This document shows positions 54,192 to 63,363 of a DNA stretch of 64,000 nucleotides, piece after piece. The notes under the pieces were generated by a model. It was not told the DNA's origin and did not search any database. It was given only the letters and a program-made list of their open reading frames with translations. Position numbers and translations under genes: made by a program. Position 1 is the stretch's first letter. Every line of letters starts with the position of its first letter. This DNA is from Pseudotabrizicola sp. (lineage in GTDB: Bacteria; Pseudomonadota; Alphaproteobacteria; Rhodobacterales; Rhodobacteraceae): assembly GCF_030656345.1 (NCBI RefSeq), contig NZ_JAUSNR010000036.1:44710-108709 (forward strand). Direction: 5' to 3'.

Positions 54192-55841
54192 ATGAGCCAG
54201 ATCACGCGCGAGAAAATGGATTATGACGTGGTTATCGTGGGCGCAGGCCCGGCGGGCCTGTCTGCGGCGATCCGGCTGAAGCAGCTGGATGCCGATCTTT
54301 CGGTCGTGGTGCTGGAAAAAGGGTCAGAGGTGGGTGCACATATCCTGTCGGGCGCGGTGCTGGACCCGTCGGGGCTGGACGCGCTGCTGCCGGACTGGCG
54401 CAGCATGGGTGCGCCGATCAAGACCCTGGTGACGGAAGACAATTTCTACATGCTCGGGCCTGCCGGGCAGATCCGCATTCCAAGTTTTCCAATGCCGCCG
54501 CTGATGGGCAACCACGGAAATTACATCGTGTCGATGGGCAATGTCTGCCGCTGGATGGCGGGCGTGGCCGAGGGGCTGGGGGTTGAAATCTTCCCCGGCA
54601 TGTCATGCAGCGAGCTGGTGTATGACGGTGACCGTGTGGCCGGTGTGGTGGCGGGCGAATTCGGGCGTGACCCGGCAACCGGCGAGCCGGGTGCATTCTA
54701 CGAGCCGGGGATGGAGCTGCACGGCAAATACGTGTTCCTGTCCGAAGGCGTGCGCGGGTCTTTGGCCAAGCAGGTGATGGCGAAGTACGACCTGTCCAAA
54801 GGCCATTGCCCGCAGAAATTCGGCCTTGGCATGAAGGAAATCTGGGAGATTGATCCGGCCAAGCACCGTGAGGGCACGGTCACCCACACCATGGGCTGGC
54901 CCTTGGGCAAGAACGCGGGCGGCGGGTCGTTCATCTATCATCTGGAAAACAATCAGGTTTACGTCGGCTTTGTGGTCCATCTGAACTACGAAAACCCGCA
55001 TCTGTACCCGTATATGGAATTCCAGCGCTTCAAGCATCACCCGATGGTGGCTGACCTGCTGGCGGGTGGCAAACGCGTGGCTTACGGCGCGCGGGCGATT
55101 TCCGAAGGCGGCTATCAGTCGATGCCGAAGATGGTCGCGCCGGGCGTGGCGCTCCTGGGCTGTTCGGTCGGCATGGTCAACGTGCCGCGCATCAAGGGCA
55201 ACCACAACGCCATGCTGTCGGGCAAGGCGGCGGCAGAGGCTGCAAATGCCGCGATCAAGGCCGGGCGGCAGGGCGACGAGCTGGCCGATTACGAGGCAGA
55301 GGTGCGCGGTGGTGCCATTGGGCGCGATCTGAAAAAGGTGCGCAATGTCAAACCCTTGTGGTCAAAGTACGGCCTGATCGCCAGCCTGTTGGGTGGGGGT
55401 CTGGACATGTGGACCAACACGCTTGGCTTTTCGCTGTTCGGCACGCTGAAACACGGCAAATCCGATGCCGCGGCAACCGGGCTGGCATCGGATTTCGCAC
55501 CGATCGACTATCCGCGCCCCGATGGCAAACTGTCTTTCGACCGGCTGACAAATGTGGCCTACAGCTTCACCAACCATGATGAAGCGCAGCCGTCGCATCT
55601 GAAGCTGAAAGATCCGTCGATCCCCATTGCGGTCAACCTGCCGAAATATGCCGAACCGGCGCAGCGCTATTGCCCGGCGGGGGTCTATGAGGTGGTGGTC
55701 GAAGAGGGCAAGGAGCCGCGCTTTGTGATCAACTTCCAGAACTGCGTGCATTGCAAGACCTGCGACATCAAGGACCCCAGTCTGAACATCGTCTGGACCA
55801 CGCCGCAGGGGGCGGGCGGGCCGAACTACCCCAATATGTGA
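54192..55841 (+). CDS. Electron transfer flavoprotein-ubiquinone oxidoreductase
   Basis: Passes electrons from acyl-CoA and other dehydrogenases via ETF into ubiquinone at the inner membrane. It has 549 residues. FAD motif VVIVGAGPAGLSAAIRL lies near residue 13, followed by the GAHILSGAVLDP segment. The quinone-binding region is LLGCSVGMVNVPRIKG. The C-terminal 4Fe-4S ligands are in YCPAGVYE and NCVHCKTCDIKDP. The start at MSQITREKMDYDVV gives the normal N-terminus. It connects functionally with the acyl-CoA dehydrogenase and quinone genes in this window. Confidence 0.95.
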   Translation: MSQITREKMDYDVVIVGAGPAGLSAAIRLKQLDADLSVVVLEKGSEVGAHILSGAVLDPSGLDALLPDWRSMGAPIKTLVTEDNFYMLGPAGQIRIPSFPMPPLMGNHGNYIVSMGNVCRWMAGVAEGLGVEIFPGMSCSELVYDGDRVAGVVAGEFGRDPATGEPGAFYEPGMELHGKYVFLSEGVRGSLAKQVMAKYDLSKGHCPQKFGLGMKEIWEIDPAKHREGTVTHTMGWPLGKNAGGGSFIYHLENNQVYVGFVVHLNYENPHLYPYMEFQRFKHHPMVADLLAGGKRVAYGARAISEGGYQSMPKMVAPGVALLGCSVGMVNVPRIKGNHNAMLSGKAAAEAANAAIKAGRQGDELADYEAEVRGGAIGRDLKKVRNVKPLWSKYGLIASLLGGGLDMWTNTLGFSLFGTLKHGKSDAAATGLASDFAPIDYPRPDGKLSFDRLTNVAYSFTNHDEAQPSHLKLKDPSIPIAVNLPKYAEPAQRYCPAGVYEVVVEEGKEPRFVINFQNCVHCKTCDIKDPSLNIVWTTPQGAGGPNYPNM

Positions 55842-55847
55842 GGCGGC

Positions 55848-56276
55848 ATGAACGGACCGGGGCGGGAAGACATTCTGATGTTTATCGAATCCCGGTCCGG
55901 TCGGCGGCTGACGCAGATGCAAGAGGCCGATGTGCTGGCGGCGCTGGACGCCGATGGCGATGCTGCCGCAGCCTTCATGGCCAGCTTTGCGGCCCGGTTC
56001 GGGGTGGACCTGACCGGATATGAACCGCGCTTTCATCACCGTGACGCGGGCCGCGTCCTGCGCCCCGGCTGGCCGTTTGCGCCGCCGCATCTGTTCGGGG
56101 TGCGCCTGCCGGTTGCGGTCAGCACGCTGACACAGGCCGCGCAGACCGGGCACTGGCCGGTGATCTATCCGGTGCTGACCGTGGCCCCATCGCGGCAATG
56201 GCTGAACGTGCCGCTGATCGTGATCGGGCTTCCGGTTCTGGCGGGGCTGGTGATTGCGGTCCTGCGTCTGCTCTGA
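55848..56276 (+). CDS. DUF1493-like membrane-tailed protein
   Basis: 142 residues six bases after the ETF-QO stop. The first 65 residues resemble the DUF1493 family (acyl-carrier-protein-like size), with LTQMQEADVLAALDADGDAA and FAARFGVDLTGYEPRFHH. A C-terminal hydrophobic helix (VPLIVIGLPVLAGLVIAVLRLL) probably anchors it in the membrane. The family assignment is by phrase resemblance and is tentative. Function is unknown. Confidence 0.6.
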   Translation: MNGPGREDILMFIESRSGRRLTQMQEADVLAALDADGDAAAAFMASFAARFGVDLTGYEPRFHHRDAGRVLRPGWPFAPPHLFGVRLPVAVSTLTQAAQTGHWPVIYPVLTVAPSRQWLNVPLIVIGLPVLAGLVIAVLRLL

Positions 56277-56373
56277 CATTTGCGCGATCATCGCCTGATC
56301 CCGCCCGCCGCCATTGCCACCGGCAAGGGCGACAGCTAGTTTTGCGCACAATGACCTTTGGAAAAGTGCACAA

Positions 56374-58128
56374 ATGACCCACGCTTTGCCGCCCCGTCTG
56401 ACTGCCCTGATGCTGGCGGCCCTGATCTTCGTGCAGCCGGAGGCGCTGGCCGCCCAGACCGAACCGGAAACACCGACCGAACCCGCAACGCAAGTGATGG
56501 AGCCAGGCGACGCCGGGGCCTATCTGGCGGCGCGTTCAGCGGCGGTGCAAAGCAATTTCCGCGAAGGCGCGCGCTGGTTTGCCCGGGCCCTGCAAAGCGA
56601 CCCCGACAATATGCAGATGCTGGAAGGCGCGATCCTGTCCTACATCGGCGTCGGTGATTTTGCGAACTCCGCCGGGGCCGCTGCACGGCTGACCGAGCTT
56701 GGCGGTCGCAGCATCGGGGCCAACATCGCGCTGCTGGTCCGCGACGTGCAGGCCGAGGATTACGATGCGATCCTGACCCTGCCCGACAGCCGCAAGATCG
56801 GCAACCTGCTGGACGATCTGACCCGCGCCTGGGCCGAATTCGGCAAAGGCCGGATGTCGGAGACCGTGGCGGCGTTTGATACCATTGCCCGCACCGACGG
56901 GCTGAAAGCTTTTGGCCTGTATCACAAGGCGCTGGCGCTGGCCGCGGTCGGGGATTTTGAGGGTGCCGATGACATTCTGTCGGGCCGGGCCGAAGGGCCC
57001 TTGGTGGTCAATCGCCGGGGTATCATCGCCCATATCCAGATTCTGAGCCAGCTGGAGAAGTTCGACGACGCGCTGGCCCTGCTGGAACGCAGCTTCGGCA
57101 CCGAACCCGAACCGGAGCTGCTGGCCCTGCGCACGGCCCTGCAGGCCGACACGCCGCTGGCCTTTGATGTGGTGCGCAGCGCAAAGGACGGCATCGCCGA
57201 GGTGTTCTTTACCGTCGCCGTCGCCCTGAACGGTGAGGCTGAGAATGGGTACACCCTGCTGTATGCGCGGGCTGCCCTTGACCTGAAACCCGACCATGCC
57301 GAAGCATTGCTGTTGTCGGCGGGATTGCTGGAACAGTTGCGCCAGCCGGAACTGGCCGGCGACACCTATGCGCTGCTGCCAGCCGGTCACCCAAGTTTCC
57401 ATGCCGCCGAAATCGGCCGCTCGGCCACCCTGTTCGCGCGCGACCAGAAAGACGAGGCGGTGGCCGTGCTTCAGGCGCTGTCGGAAAGCCATCCGACGTT
57501 GCTGATGGTGCAGATGGCCTATGGCGACGCGCTGCGCCGGGTGGACCGGTTTGAAGAGGCGGCCAATGCCTATGATGCCGCTGTGGCACTTGTCCCTGAC
57601 CCGCAAGACCGGCACTGGGGCCTGTTTTACGCCCGGGCCGTGGCGCATGAACGGTCTGATCAATGGGACAAGGCCGAAGCCGATTTTCGCAGGGCGCTGG
57701 CGTTGAACCCCGACCAGCCGCAGGTGCTGAATTACCTTGGCTACAGCTTTGTCGACCGGGGTGAGAATCTGGACGAGGCGCTTGGCATGATCGAACGCGC
57801 GGTCGCCGCCCGCCCGGATGCGGGCTATATCATCGACTCCTTGGCATGGGCCTATTTCCGGCTGGGCCGTTACGCCGATGCGCTGCCGCAGATGGAACGG
57901 GCCAGCCTGCTGGAGCCTGTTGATCCGGTGGTCACCGACCATCTGGGCGATGTGTACTGGGCAGTCGGGCGGCAGCTGGAGGCGCGGTTCCAATGGCGGC
58001 GCGCGCTGTCTTTTGACCCGGTGGAAAAGGATGCGGCGCGCATCCGGCGCAAGCTGGAAGTGGGGCTGGACGCCGTGCTGGTCGAAGAGGGCGCGCCGTC
58101 TTTGCAAGCGGTGGCGAATGGCAACTGA
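56374..58128 (+). CDS. Exported tetratricopeptide-repeat protein
   Basis: 584 residues with a signal peptide (about 1-28, ending EALAAQ) and many helical TPR repeats. Clear repeats lie near 410-545 ([80 protein letters not shown]). The [11 protein letters not shown] phrase marks a widespread alphaproteobacterial family found next to ispE. Such proteins are scaffolds; partners here are unknown. Its end overlaps the ispE start by 11 bases. Confidence 0.85.
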   Translation: MTHALPPRLTALMLAALIFVQPEALAAQTEPETPTEPATQVMEPGDAGAYLAARSAAVQSNFREGARWFARALQSDPDNMQMLEGAILSYIGVGDFANSAGAAARLTELGGRSIGANIALLVRDVQAEDYDAILTLPDSRKIGNLLDDLTRAWAEFGKGRMSETVAAFDTIARTDGLKAFGLYHKALALAAVGDFEGADDILSGRAEGPLVVNRRGIIAHIQILSQLEKFDDALALLERSFGTEPEPELLALRTALQADTPLAFDVVRSAKDGIAEVFFTVAVALNGEAENGYTLLYARAALDLKPDHAEALLLSAGLLEQLRQPELAGDTYALLPAGHPSFHAAEIGRSATLFARDQKDEAVAVLQALSESHPTLLMVQMAYGDALRRVDRFEEAANAYDAAVALVPDPQDRHWGLFYARAVAHERSDQWDKAEADFRRALALNPDQPQVLNYLGYSFVDRGENLDEALGMIERAVAARPDAGYIIDSLAWAYFRLGRYADALPQMERASLLEPVDPVVTDHLGDVYWAVGRQLEARFQWRRALSFDPVEKDAARIRRKLEVGLDAVLVEEGAPSLQAVANGN

Positions 58129-58963
58129 GGCGCCCGTCACCGAATTTGCGCCCGCCAAGATCAACCTGACGCTGCACGTCACCGGGCAACGCGCCGATGG
58201 CTACCACCTGCTGGATTCGCTCGTCGTGTTCGCCGATGTGGGTGACCTTGTGTCGGTGCGCGCGGCGGATGGGGTGCAGTTGCAGATCACCGGACCGCAG
58301 GCAGCCGCGCTGCCGGTGACGGAGGATAACCTTGTGCTGCGCGCCGCACGGCTGATGGGCGGGCAGGCGGGACTCGTGCTGGAGAAGATCCTGCCAGTGT
58401 CTTCGGGCATCGGCGGCGGGTCGGCAGATGCCGCCGCCACCCTGCGGGCGCTGGCGCGGCTGCACCGCCAGCCCCTGCCGGAGGACAGCGCCGTGCTGGC
58501 CCTCGGGGCCGATGTTCCGGTCTGCCTGACGGGCCGCGCCGCCCGGATGCAGGGCGTAGGGCAAGTGCTGACCCCGGTGCCGGATCTGCCGCAGGCCTGG
58601 CTGGTGCTGGTCAATCCGGGCGTGGCCGTGGCAACCCCTTTGGTCTTTCGCGGGGTGACCCGCAAGGACAACCCGCCGATGCCGCAACTGCTTCCGCCCG
58701 TCCCCAGTGTTGCGGCGCTTGCCGCCTTCCTGAAGCAGATGCGCAACGATATGGAAGCGGCGGCGACGGAACTTGCGCCGGTGATCGGCAGCGTCCGGTC
58801 GGCCCTGTCGGCCCAGCCGGGGTGCCTGCTGTCGCGGATGTCGGGGTCAGGGGCCACCTGCTTTGGCCTGTTCCACCATGAGAAAACCGCCCAAGCCGCC
58901 GCCCGCGCCATTCACGCCGCGCAGCCCGATTGGTGGGTCGCCCCGGCGCGGATGCTCAGCTGA
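58118..58963 (+). CDS. ispE: 4-diphosphocytidyl-2-C-methyl-D-erythritol kinase
   Basis: GHMP kinase of the non-mevalonate isoprenoid route, 281 residues. It begins [20 protein letters not shown]. The substrate motif is [14 protein letters not shown], the ATP-binding loop [20 protein letters not shown] and the C-terminal motif [15 protein letters not shown]. The start inside the end of the TPR gene implies coupled translation. The stop overlaps the stop of the facing polyprenyl synthase gene by 8 bases. Confidence 0.95.
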   Translation: MATEAPVTEFAPAKINLTLHVTGQRADGYHLLDSLVVFADVGDLVSVRAADGVQLQITGPQAAALPVTEDNLVLRAARLMGGQAGLVLEKILPVSSGIGGGSADAAATLRALARLHRQPLPEDSAVLALGADVPVCLTGRAARMQGVGQVLTPVPDLPQAWLVLVNPGVAVATPLVFRGVTRKDNPPMPQLLPPVPSVAALAAFLKQMRNDMEAAATELAPVIGSVRSALSAQPGCLLSRMSGSGATCFGLFHHEKTAQAAARAIHAAQPDWWVAPARMLS

Positions 58964-59972
58964 TGCGTTCGACCACGTAATCGGCCAGATCGGCCAGCAT
59001 GTCGCGCAGATCATGCTCGGGCAGACTATTCAGCGCCGCACGGGCCTTTGCCGCCCAGGCCAGCGCATTCTGACGCGCCGCCTCCATCGTGCCGTGCCGG
59101 GCCATGATTGCGCGGGCGTGATCCAGATCGCCGTCGCGCTGGTCACCTTTTTCGATCACCCGCTCCCAGAACGCCCGTTCTTCGGGGCTGGCCAAGGCCA
59201 CGGCCTTGATCACCGGCAGGGTCAATTTCCGTTCGCGGAAATCGTCGCCGGTGTTCTTGCCGATGGCCACGTCAGTGCCGCCATAATCGAGCAGGTCATC
59301 GACGATCTGAAAGGCGATGCCAAGCGCATCGCCATACTCATACAGCGCCTGCACCTGTGCGGGCGTGGCCCCGGCGATCACGCCGCCCACCTCTGTCGCG
59401 GCAGAGAACAGGGCGGCGGTCTTGCCGCGCACCACTTTCAGGTAAATGCCTTCATCCGTGCGCAGATCCTGCGCGGCGGTCAACTGCAACACCTCACCCT
59501 CGGCAATCACGGCGGACGCATTGGCCAGTATAGCCAGCACACGCATGTTGCCGGTTTCGGTCATCAGCTGAAAGCTGCGGGCGAACAGGTAATCGCCGAC
59601 CAGCACACTCGATTTGTTGTCCCACAAAAGGTTCGCTGTGGGCCGCCCGCGCCGCTGCGCGCTTTCGTCGACCACATCATCATGCAGCAGGGTGGCGGTG
59701 TGAATGAATTCAACCGTCGCCGCCAGATGCACATGGAAAGGCCCGTCATAGCCACACAGCCGCGCTGCCGCCAAAGTCAGCATCGGGCGCAGCCGTTTGC
59801 CCCCCGCCTCGATCAGATGCGCGGTTACCTGCGGGATTCGGGGTGCGTGTTCGCTGGCCATGCGGTCGCGGATCAGCAGATTGACCGCATCCATATCGCC
59901 TGCCAACCATGCAGACAGCCGTTCCTGCGGCTTTTGCGCGGGCTGCCCTGCTGCCATGTGATCCAAACTCAT
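58956..59972 (-). CDS. Polyprenyl diphosphate synthase (ubiquinone side chain)
   Basis: Trans-type prenyltransferase that builds the long ubiquinone tail, 338 residues. The first Asp-rich motif is [15 protein letters not shown], the second [12 protein letters not shown], with [14 protein letters not shown] before them. The residue before the first DD region is small, as in long-chain (octa/decaprenyl) synthases rather than GGPP-type enzymes. IspB-like function is inferred. It converges on ispE with an 8-base overlap and is divergent from the DUF2007 gene. Confidence 0.92.
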   Translation of the reverse strand: MSLDHMAAGQPAQKPQERLSAWLAGDMDAVNLLIRDRMASEHAPRIPQVTAHLIEAGGKRLRPMLTLAAARLCGYDGPFHVHLAATVEFIHTATLLHDDVVDESAQRRGRPTANLLWDNKSSVLVGDYLFARSFQLMTETGNMRVLAILANASAVIAEGEVLQLTAAQDLRTDEGIYLKVVRGKTAALFSAATEVGGVIAGATPAQVQALYEYGDALGIAFQIVDDLLDYGGTDVAIGKNTGDDFRERKLTLPVIKAVALASPEERAFWERVIEKGDQRDGDLDHARAIMARHGTMEAARQNALAWAAKARAALNSLPEHDLRDMLADLADYVVERIS

Positions 59973-60026
59973 CCCCTGTCTGCTCCACTCTCGCCTTTTC
60001 ATGGAAAAGACCATAACTCTGGGCGC

Positions 60027-60242
60027 ATGAAAGAGCTATTGCGCACCAACGACATCACCGTGATCGCCTATGCACAGGCCCTTCTACAGGGCGAGGGTAT
60101 AGCGACCTTTGAAATGGACGTCCACATGAGCATCCTTGATGGCAGCCTTGGCATATTGCCGCGTCGGCTGATGGTACGCGATTCCGATCTGTTCCTCGCG
60201 CGCAGCGTGCTGCGCGACAATGATATCGACCTTGGTCAATAG
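60027..60242 (+). CDS. DUF2007 small protein
   Basis: 71-residue soluble protein. It reads MKELLRTNDITVIAYAQALL, with the conserved EGIATFEMDVHMSILDGSLG and a final DSDLFLARSVLRDNDIDLG. These are features of the DUF2007 (signal-transducing PII-like fold) family. It is 14 bases before the methyltransferase gene, probably in one operon with it. The function is unknown. Confidence 0.85.
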   Translation: MKELLRTNDITVIAYAQALLQGEGIATFEMDVHMSILDGSLGILPRRLMVRDSDLFLARSVLRDNDIDLGQ

Positions 60243-60256
60243 AGGCAGGGTCCGCG

Positions 60257-61012
60257 ATGTTCGGTGATGCCGATCTGACCGATGACAAATTCCTCTGCGG
60301 CAGGCTGAACCTGCTGCAACCCGCCCGCGGCTACCGTGCGGCGACCGATCCGGTGCTGCTGGCCGCCGCCTGCCCGGCGCAGGCCGGTCAGCGCGTGCTG
60401 GATATCGGCTGCGGTGCCGGGGCGGCCAGTCTGTGCCTTGGCGCGCGGGTGCCCGGCGCGCAGCTTTCGGGGCTGGAGGTGCAGCCCGCCTATGCCGATC
60501 TTGCCCGGCGCAATGCGGCGCGCAACGGCATTGCCATGCAGGTGCATGACGGCGATTTGTCGCAGATGCCGGCGGCGCTGCGGGTGGATTTCGACCATGT
60601 CATCATGAACCCGCCCTATTACCCGCCCGCAGGCACACGCTCGCCGGTCGCGGAACGCGCCCGTGCGATGCAGGTCGACCTGCCGCTGGGCGACTGGGTG
60701 CTGGCCGGGGCGCGCAGACTGGCCCCCGGCGGCTGGCTGACGCTGATCTGTGGCACCGACGGTCTGCCCGCCGTACTGGCTGGCATGGCAAAGCTGGGGT
60801 CGATCGCCGTGCTGCCGCTGGCCCCGCGCGAAGGGCGCACCGCGCTGCGCATCATCGTGCAGGCGCGCAAGGGCGGGCGCGGGCCGTTCCGGCTGCTCTC
60901 CCCGCTGGTTATTCATGCCGGACAAGCCCATGACGGCGACCGCGAAAGTTACACGCCAGAGGCGAGCGCGGTTCTGCGCTCAGGAAGTGATCTTTTGGCG
61001 CGTTTTCGCTGA
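60257..61012 (+). CDS. tRNA1(Val) A37 N6-methyltransferase-like (TrmN6)
   Basis: Class I SAM-dependent methyltransferase of 251 residues. Family opening is DKFLCGRLNLLQPARGYRAATD, followed by motif I VLDIGCGAGAASLCLG and the catalytic VIMNPPYYPP (NPPY) loop typical of adenine-N6 enzymes. TrmN6 in E. coli acts on tRNA-Val. Alphaproteobacterial relatives are less studied, so the RNA target is inferred. Confidence 0.88.
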   Translation: MFGDADLTDDKFLCGRLNLLQPARGYRAATDPVLLAAACPAQAGQRVLDIGCGAGAASLCLGARVPGAQLSGLEVQPAYADLARRNAARNGIAMQVHDGDLSQMPAALRVDFDHVIMNPPYYPPAGTRSPVAERARAMQVDLPLGDWVLAGARRLAPGGWLTLICGTDGLPAVLAGMAKLGSIAVLPLAPREGRTALRIIVQARKGGRGPFRLLSPLVIHAGQAHDGDRESYTPEASAVLRSGSDLLARFR

Positions 61013-61112
61013 ATTTGAGACAACAGCCGTGACCTTCCTGTCGATTTAGGGCGACACGACTCGGGTCTTGTGATGCAATCGTCATACTTGAACCGACCAA
61101 AGGAGGGTTAAG

Positions 61113-61280
61113 ATGACCGTTGCTTCGCACCTGCAGGAACTGCGCCGCAAGCATGAGCACCTCTCGGAAATCGTCGAACGGGAGCAGCGCAGTCCGGCAA
61201 CGGATGGCCTGAAGATCGCCGATCTGAAAAAGCAGAAAATGAAGCTGAAGGAAGAAATCATCCGCCTGGCGCAGGCGTAA
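61113..61280 (+). CDS. YdcH/DUF465-family small coiled-coil protein
   Basis: 55 residues, beginning MTVASHLQELRRKHEHLSEI. The central LKIADLKKQKMKLKEEI forms a charged helix hairpin characteristic of DUF465/YdcH. An excellent AAAGGAGGG ribosome site lies before the ATG, which supports the call despite the small size. Monocistronic between trmN6-like and an EamA gene. The role is unknown. Confidence 0.88.
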   Translation: MTVASHLQELRRKHEHLSEIVEREQRSPATDGLKIADLKKQKMKLKEEIIRLAQA

Positions 61281-61285
61281 ACGCC

Positions 61286-62155
61286 CTAGGGTTTTGGCGC
61301 GGCGGCGCTTGCCCGCGCCGCCAGCGCAGCCCCCCCGGCAATCAGCAGCGCGGCCACGCCGATAACCGGGGTGGCAGGCGTAACCCCGGCAGCAATAAGC
61401 GCCAGCGTGGACAGCAAGGGCGCAGCATAAGAGGCGACTCCAAGCATCTGGATGTCGCCTTTTTTCATGCCGATATCCCAGGTAAAAAATGCAAGCCCCA
61501 CCGGCCCGAGGCCAAGCGCCAGAACCGACAGCCAGCCGAGGCCCGTCGCCGGCCAGACCGTTTCTTCCAGCGCCAGATGCGCCCCCAAAGACAGCGCTGC
61601 GGTGGCCAGACAGAACACCGTCACGCTTTCGGTCGGCACCTTGCCCAGACGCCGCGACAGCACCGAATACCCCGCCCAGGTGATCGCGCAACCAAAACCC
61701 AGCAGCAGACCGGGGGCCGAGGCCCCGGTCAGATCAACCCCGCCGCGCAGCACGATCAGCGCCGCCCCGGCAAAGGCCACCAACGCGCCGATGATGTGCT
61801 GGGCGCGCAAACGCTCCCCCGGCAGCAGGCCCGAGAACAATACGATGAACAGCGGCCACAGATAGGCGATCAAGCCGGTTTCCGCTGTTGGTGCGATGCG
61901 GAATGCGGTGAAGTACAGGAAGTGATAGCCAAAAAGGCCAAGAGTGCCAAAGGCATAGACCTTCCACGATACCTGGCGCAGCACCCCGAAGCCGCGCCGC
62001 GCGGTCCAGATCAGACCCAACCCGCCGCCAATGCCGAAACACAGGGCGTTCAGCAGGAATGGCGGCACCGGGGCCGATCCGATGGTGAAAAGCGCCAGCA
62101 GCGCCCACATCAGAACGGCGGAAAAACCGATGGCGGTGGCCTTGCCCTGTGTCAC
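61286..62155 (-). CDS. DMT-superfamily (EamA) transporter
   Basis: 289-residue membrane exporter with ten helices and two EamA repeats. Typical phrases are NALCFGIGGGLGLIW, APTAETGLIAYLWPLFIVLFSG, GFGCAITWAGYSVLSRR and GVASYAAPLLSTLAL. GTG 62155 is taken as the start because AAAGGGGCGG precedes it; ATG 62173 is the alternative. The stop lies 6 bases from the convergent YdcH gene. Substrate unknown. Confidence 0.86.
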   Translation of the reverse strand: MTQGKATAIGFSAVLMWALLALFTIGSAPVPPFLLNALCFGIGGGLGLIWTARRGFGVLRQVSWKVYAFGTLGLFGYHFLYFTAFRIAPTAETGLIAYLWPLFIVLFSGLLPGERLRAQHIIGALVAFAGAALIVLRGGVDLTGASAPGLLLGFGCAITWAGYSVLSRRLGKVPTESVTVFCLATAALSLGAHLALEETVWPATGLGWLSVLALGLGPVGLAFFTWDIGMKKGDIQMLGVASYAAPLLSTLALIAAGVTPATPVIGVAALLIAGGAALAARASAAAPKP

Positions 62156-62341
62156 GTTTCCGCCCCTTTGCACCCGTCAACCGGCGCAGACCAGACGCCA
62201 GCGGCGCGCCCGGGTCAAGCCCGGACTTGCACTTTGCGGGCAGCGGCAATGCACAGACTGCATGGCCTCTGCCCTTGCAATACTCTGAAAGGACAGGCAT
62301 TTTCAAACACAGGGAGGACATGTCCATTCAAGGAATGTCCG

Positions 62342-62482
62342 ATGGAAACCTCAGTGAAGATCGACCACGACGCAATCATGCGCGAAGCCCGCGCCTTGCG
62401 TGCCCAAGCCATGGCAGACCTGATGCGCAGCATCATCAGCTTTTTCCGCCGCAAGCCAATGGGCGGCATGGCGAAAGTCTGA
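62342..62482 (+). CDS. RSP_7527-like micro-protein
   Basis: 46-residue basic helix-forming peptide METSVKIDHDAIMREARALR, then AQAMADLMRSIISFFRRKP. The start METSVKID and the EAR-LRA helix resemble the RSP_7527 family of tiny Rhodobacteraceae proteins; this rests on memory only. AAGGA lies eight bases before the ATG, and a strong terminator directly follows the stop, which supports a real small gene. Confidence 0.7.
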   Translation: METSVKIDHDAIMREARALRAQAMADLMRSIISFFRRKPMGGMAKV

Positions 62483-62488
62483 CAGAAC

Positions 62489-62514
62489 AGGGCCGCCCCG
62501 CTTGGGACGGCCCT
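62489..62514. terminator. Bidirectional terminator between micro-protein gene and phaB
   Basis: AGGGCCG-C-CCC and GGG-A-CGGCCCT pair with one mismatch around a GCTT loop, followed by TTCCTTTTGT. It begins 7 bases after the micro-protein stop and 20 bases past the phaB stop (minus strand). Confidence 0.75.
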
Positions 62515-62533
62515 TTCCTTTTGTCAGGCCGGA

Positions 62534-63259
62534 TCAGACGAAATACTGGCCGCCATTCGCGGTGATCGTGGCCCCGGTGATGAAACCGGCATCTTCTGCC
62601 GCCAGAAACACCACGCAACGCGCAATTTCCTCAGGCTCGCCCAGACGGCCCACCGGAATTTGCGGGATGATGCGTTCGTTCAGCACCTTTTCATCAATCG
62701 CCCGCACCATTTCGGTGCCGATATACCCGGGGCAGATCGCGTTGACCGTGATGCCTGCCCGTGCGCCCTCTTGCGCCAGCGCCTTGGTAAAGCCCAGATC
62801 GCCCGACTTGGCGGCGGAATAGTTCACCTGCCCGGCCTGCCCCTTTTGCCCGTTGATCGAGCTGATGTTGATCACCCGGCCAAACTTGCGGTCGCGCATG
62901 CCTGTCCACAGCGGATGGGTCATGTTGAACAGCCCGCTCAGGTTGGTGTCGATCACCTCTTTCCACTGCCCGGGGGTCATTTTGTGGAACATCGAGTCGC
63001 GGGTGATTCCCGCGTTGTTGACCAGCACATCGACGGGGCCAAGATCCGCCTCCACCTGCTTGATGCCAGCAGCGCAGGCATCATAATCAGCCACGGACCA
63101 TTTATAGGTCGGGATTCCGGTCTCTTTGGTAAAGGCGTTTGCCGCCTCTTCATTGCCGGCGTAATTCGCGGCAACCGTATAGCCAGCGGCTTTCAGAGCT
63201 ACGGAAATCGCCGCGCCAATCCCGCGCGACCCCCCCGTAACCAATGCAACACGAGCCAT
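62534..63259 (-). CDS. phaB: Acetoacetyl-CoA reductase
   Basis: NADPH-dependent reduction of acetoacetyl-CoA to (R)-3-hydroxybutyryl-CoA, the monomer for polyhydroxybutyrate. The 241-residue short-chain dehydrogenase has cofactor motif VTGGSRGIGAA, NNAG at the usual place and catalytic Ser in NISSINGQKGQAGQ. YSAAKSG follows with Tyr and Lys, and the end reads TANGGQYFV as in PhaB. It follows phaA on the same strand with a 104-base gap containing a hairpin. Confidence 0.96.
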   Translation of the reverse strand: MARVALVTGGSRGIGAAISVALKAAGYTVAANYAGNEEAANAFTKETGIPTYKWSVADYDACAAGIKQVEADLGPVDVLVNNAGITRDSMFHKMTPGQWKEVIDTNLSGLFNMTHPLWTGMRDRKFGRVINISSINGQKGQAGQVNYSAAKSGDLGFTKALAQEGARAGITVNAICPGYIGTEMVRAIDEKVLNERIIPQIPVGRLGEPEEIARCVVFLAAEDAGFITGATITANGGQYFV

Positions 63260-63308
63260 GGTATCCTCCCTATTCTGGCAATCCTTGAAATATAGCTATC
63301 GTTAAGAC

Positions 63309-63339
63309 AATGGGCGCGCAAGATTATTGCGCGCCCATT
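63309..63339 (-). other. Perfect 13-bp hairpin between phaA and phaB
   Basis: AATGGGCGCGCAA and its exact complement flank a GATTA loop. In the phaA-to-phaB direction it is followed by GTCTTAACGATAGC, without a real T-tract. It lies about 25 bases after phaA and 50 before the phaB start. Confidence 0.7.
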
Positions 63340-63363
63340 GCGCAGTTATTGTCCTAATTTCTT

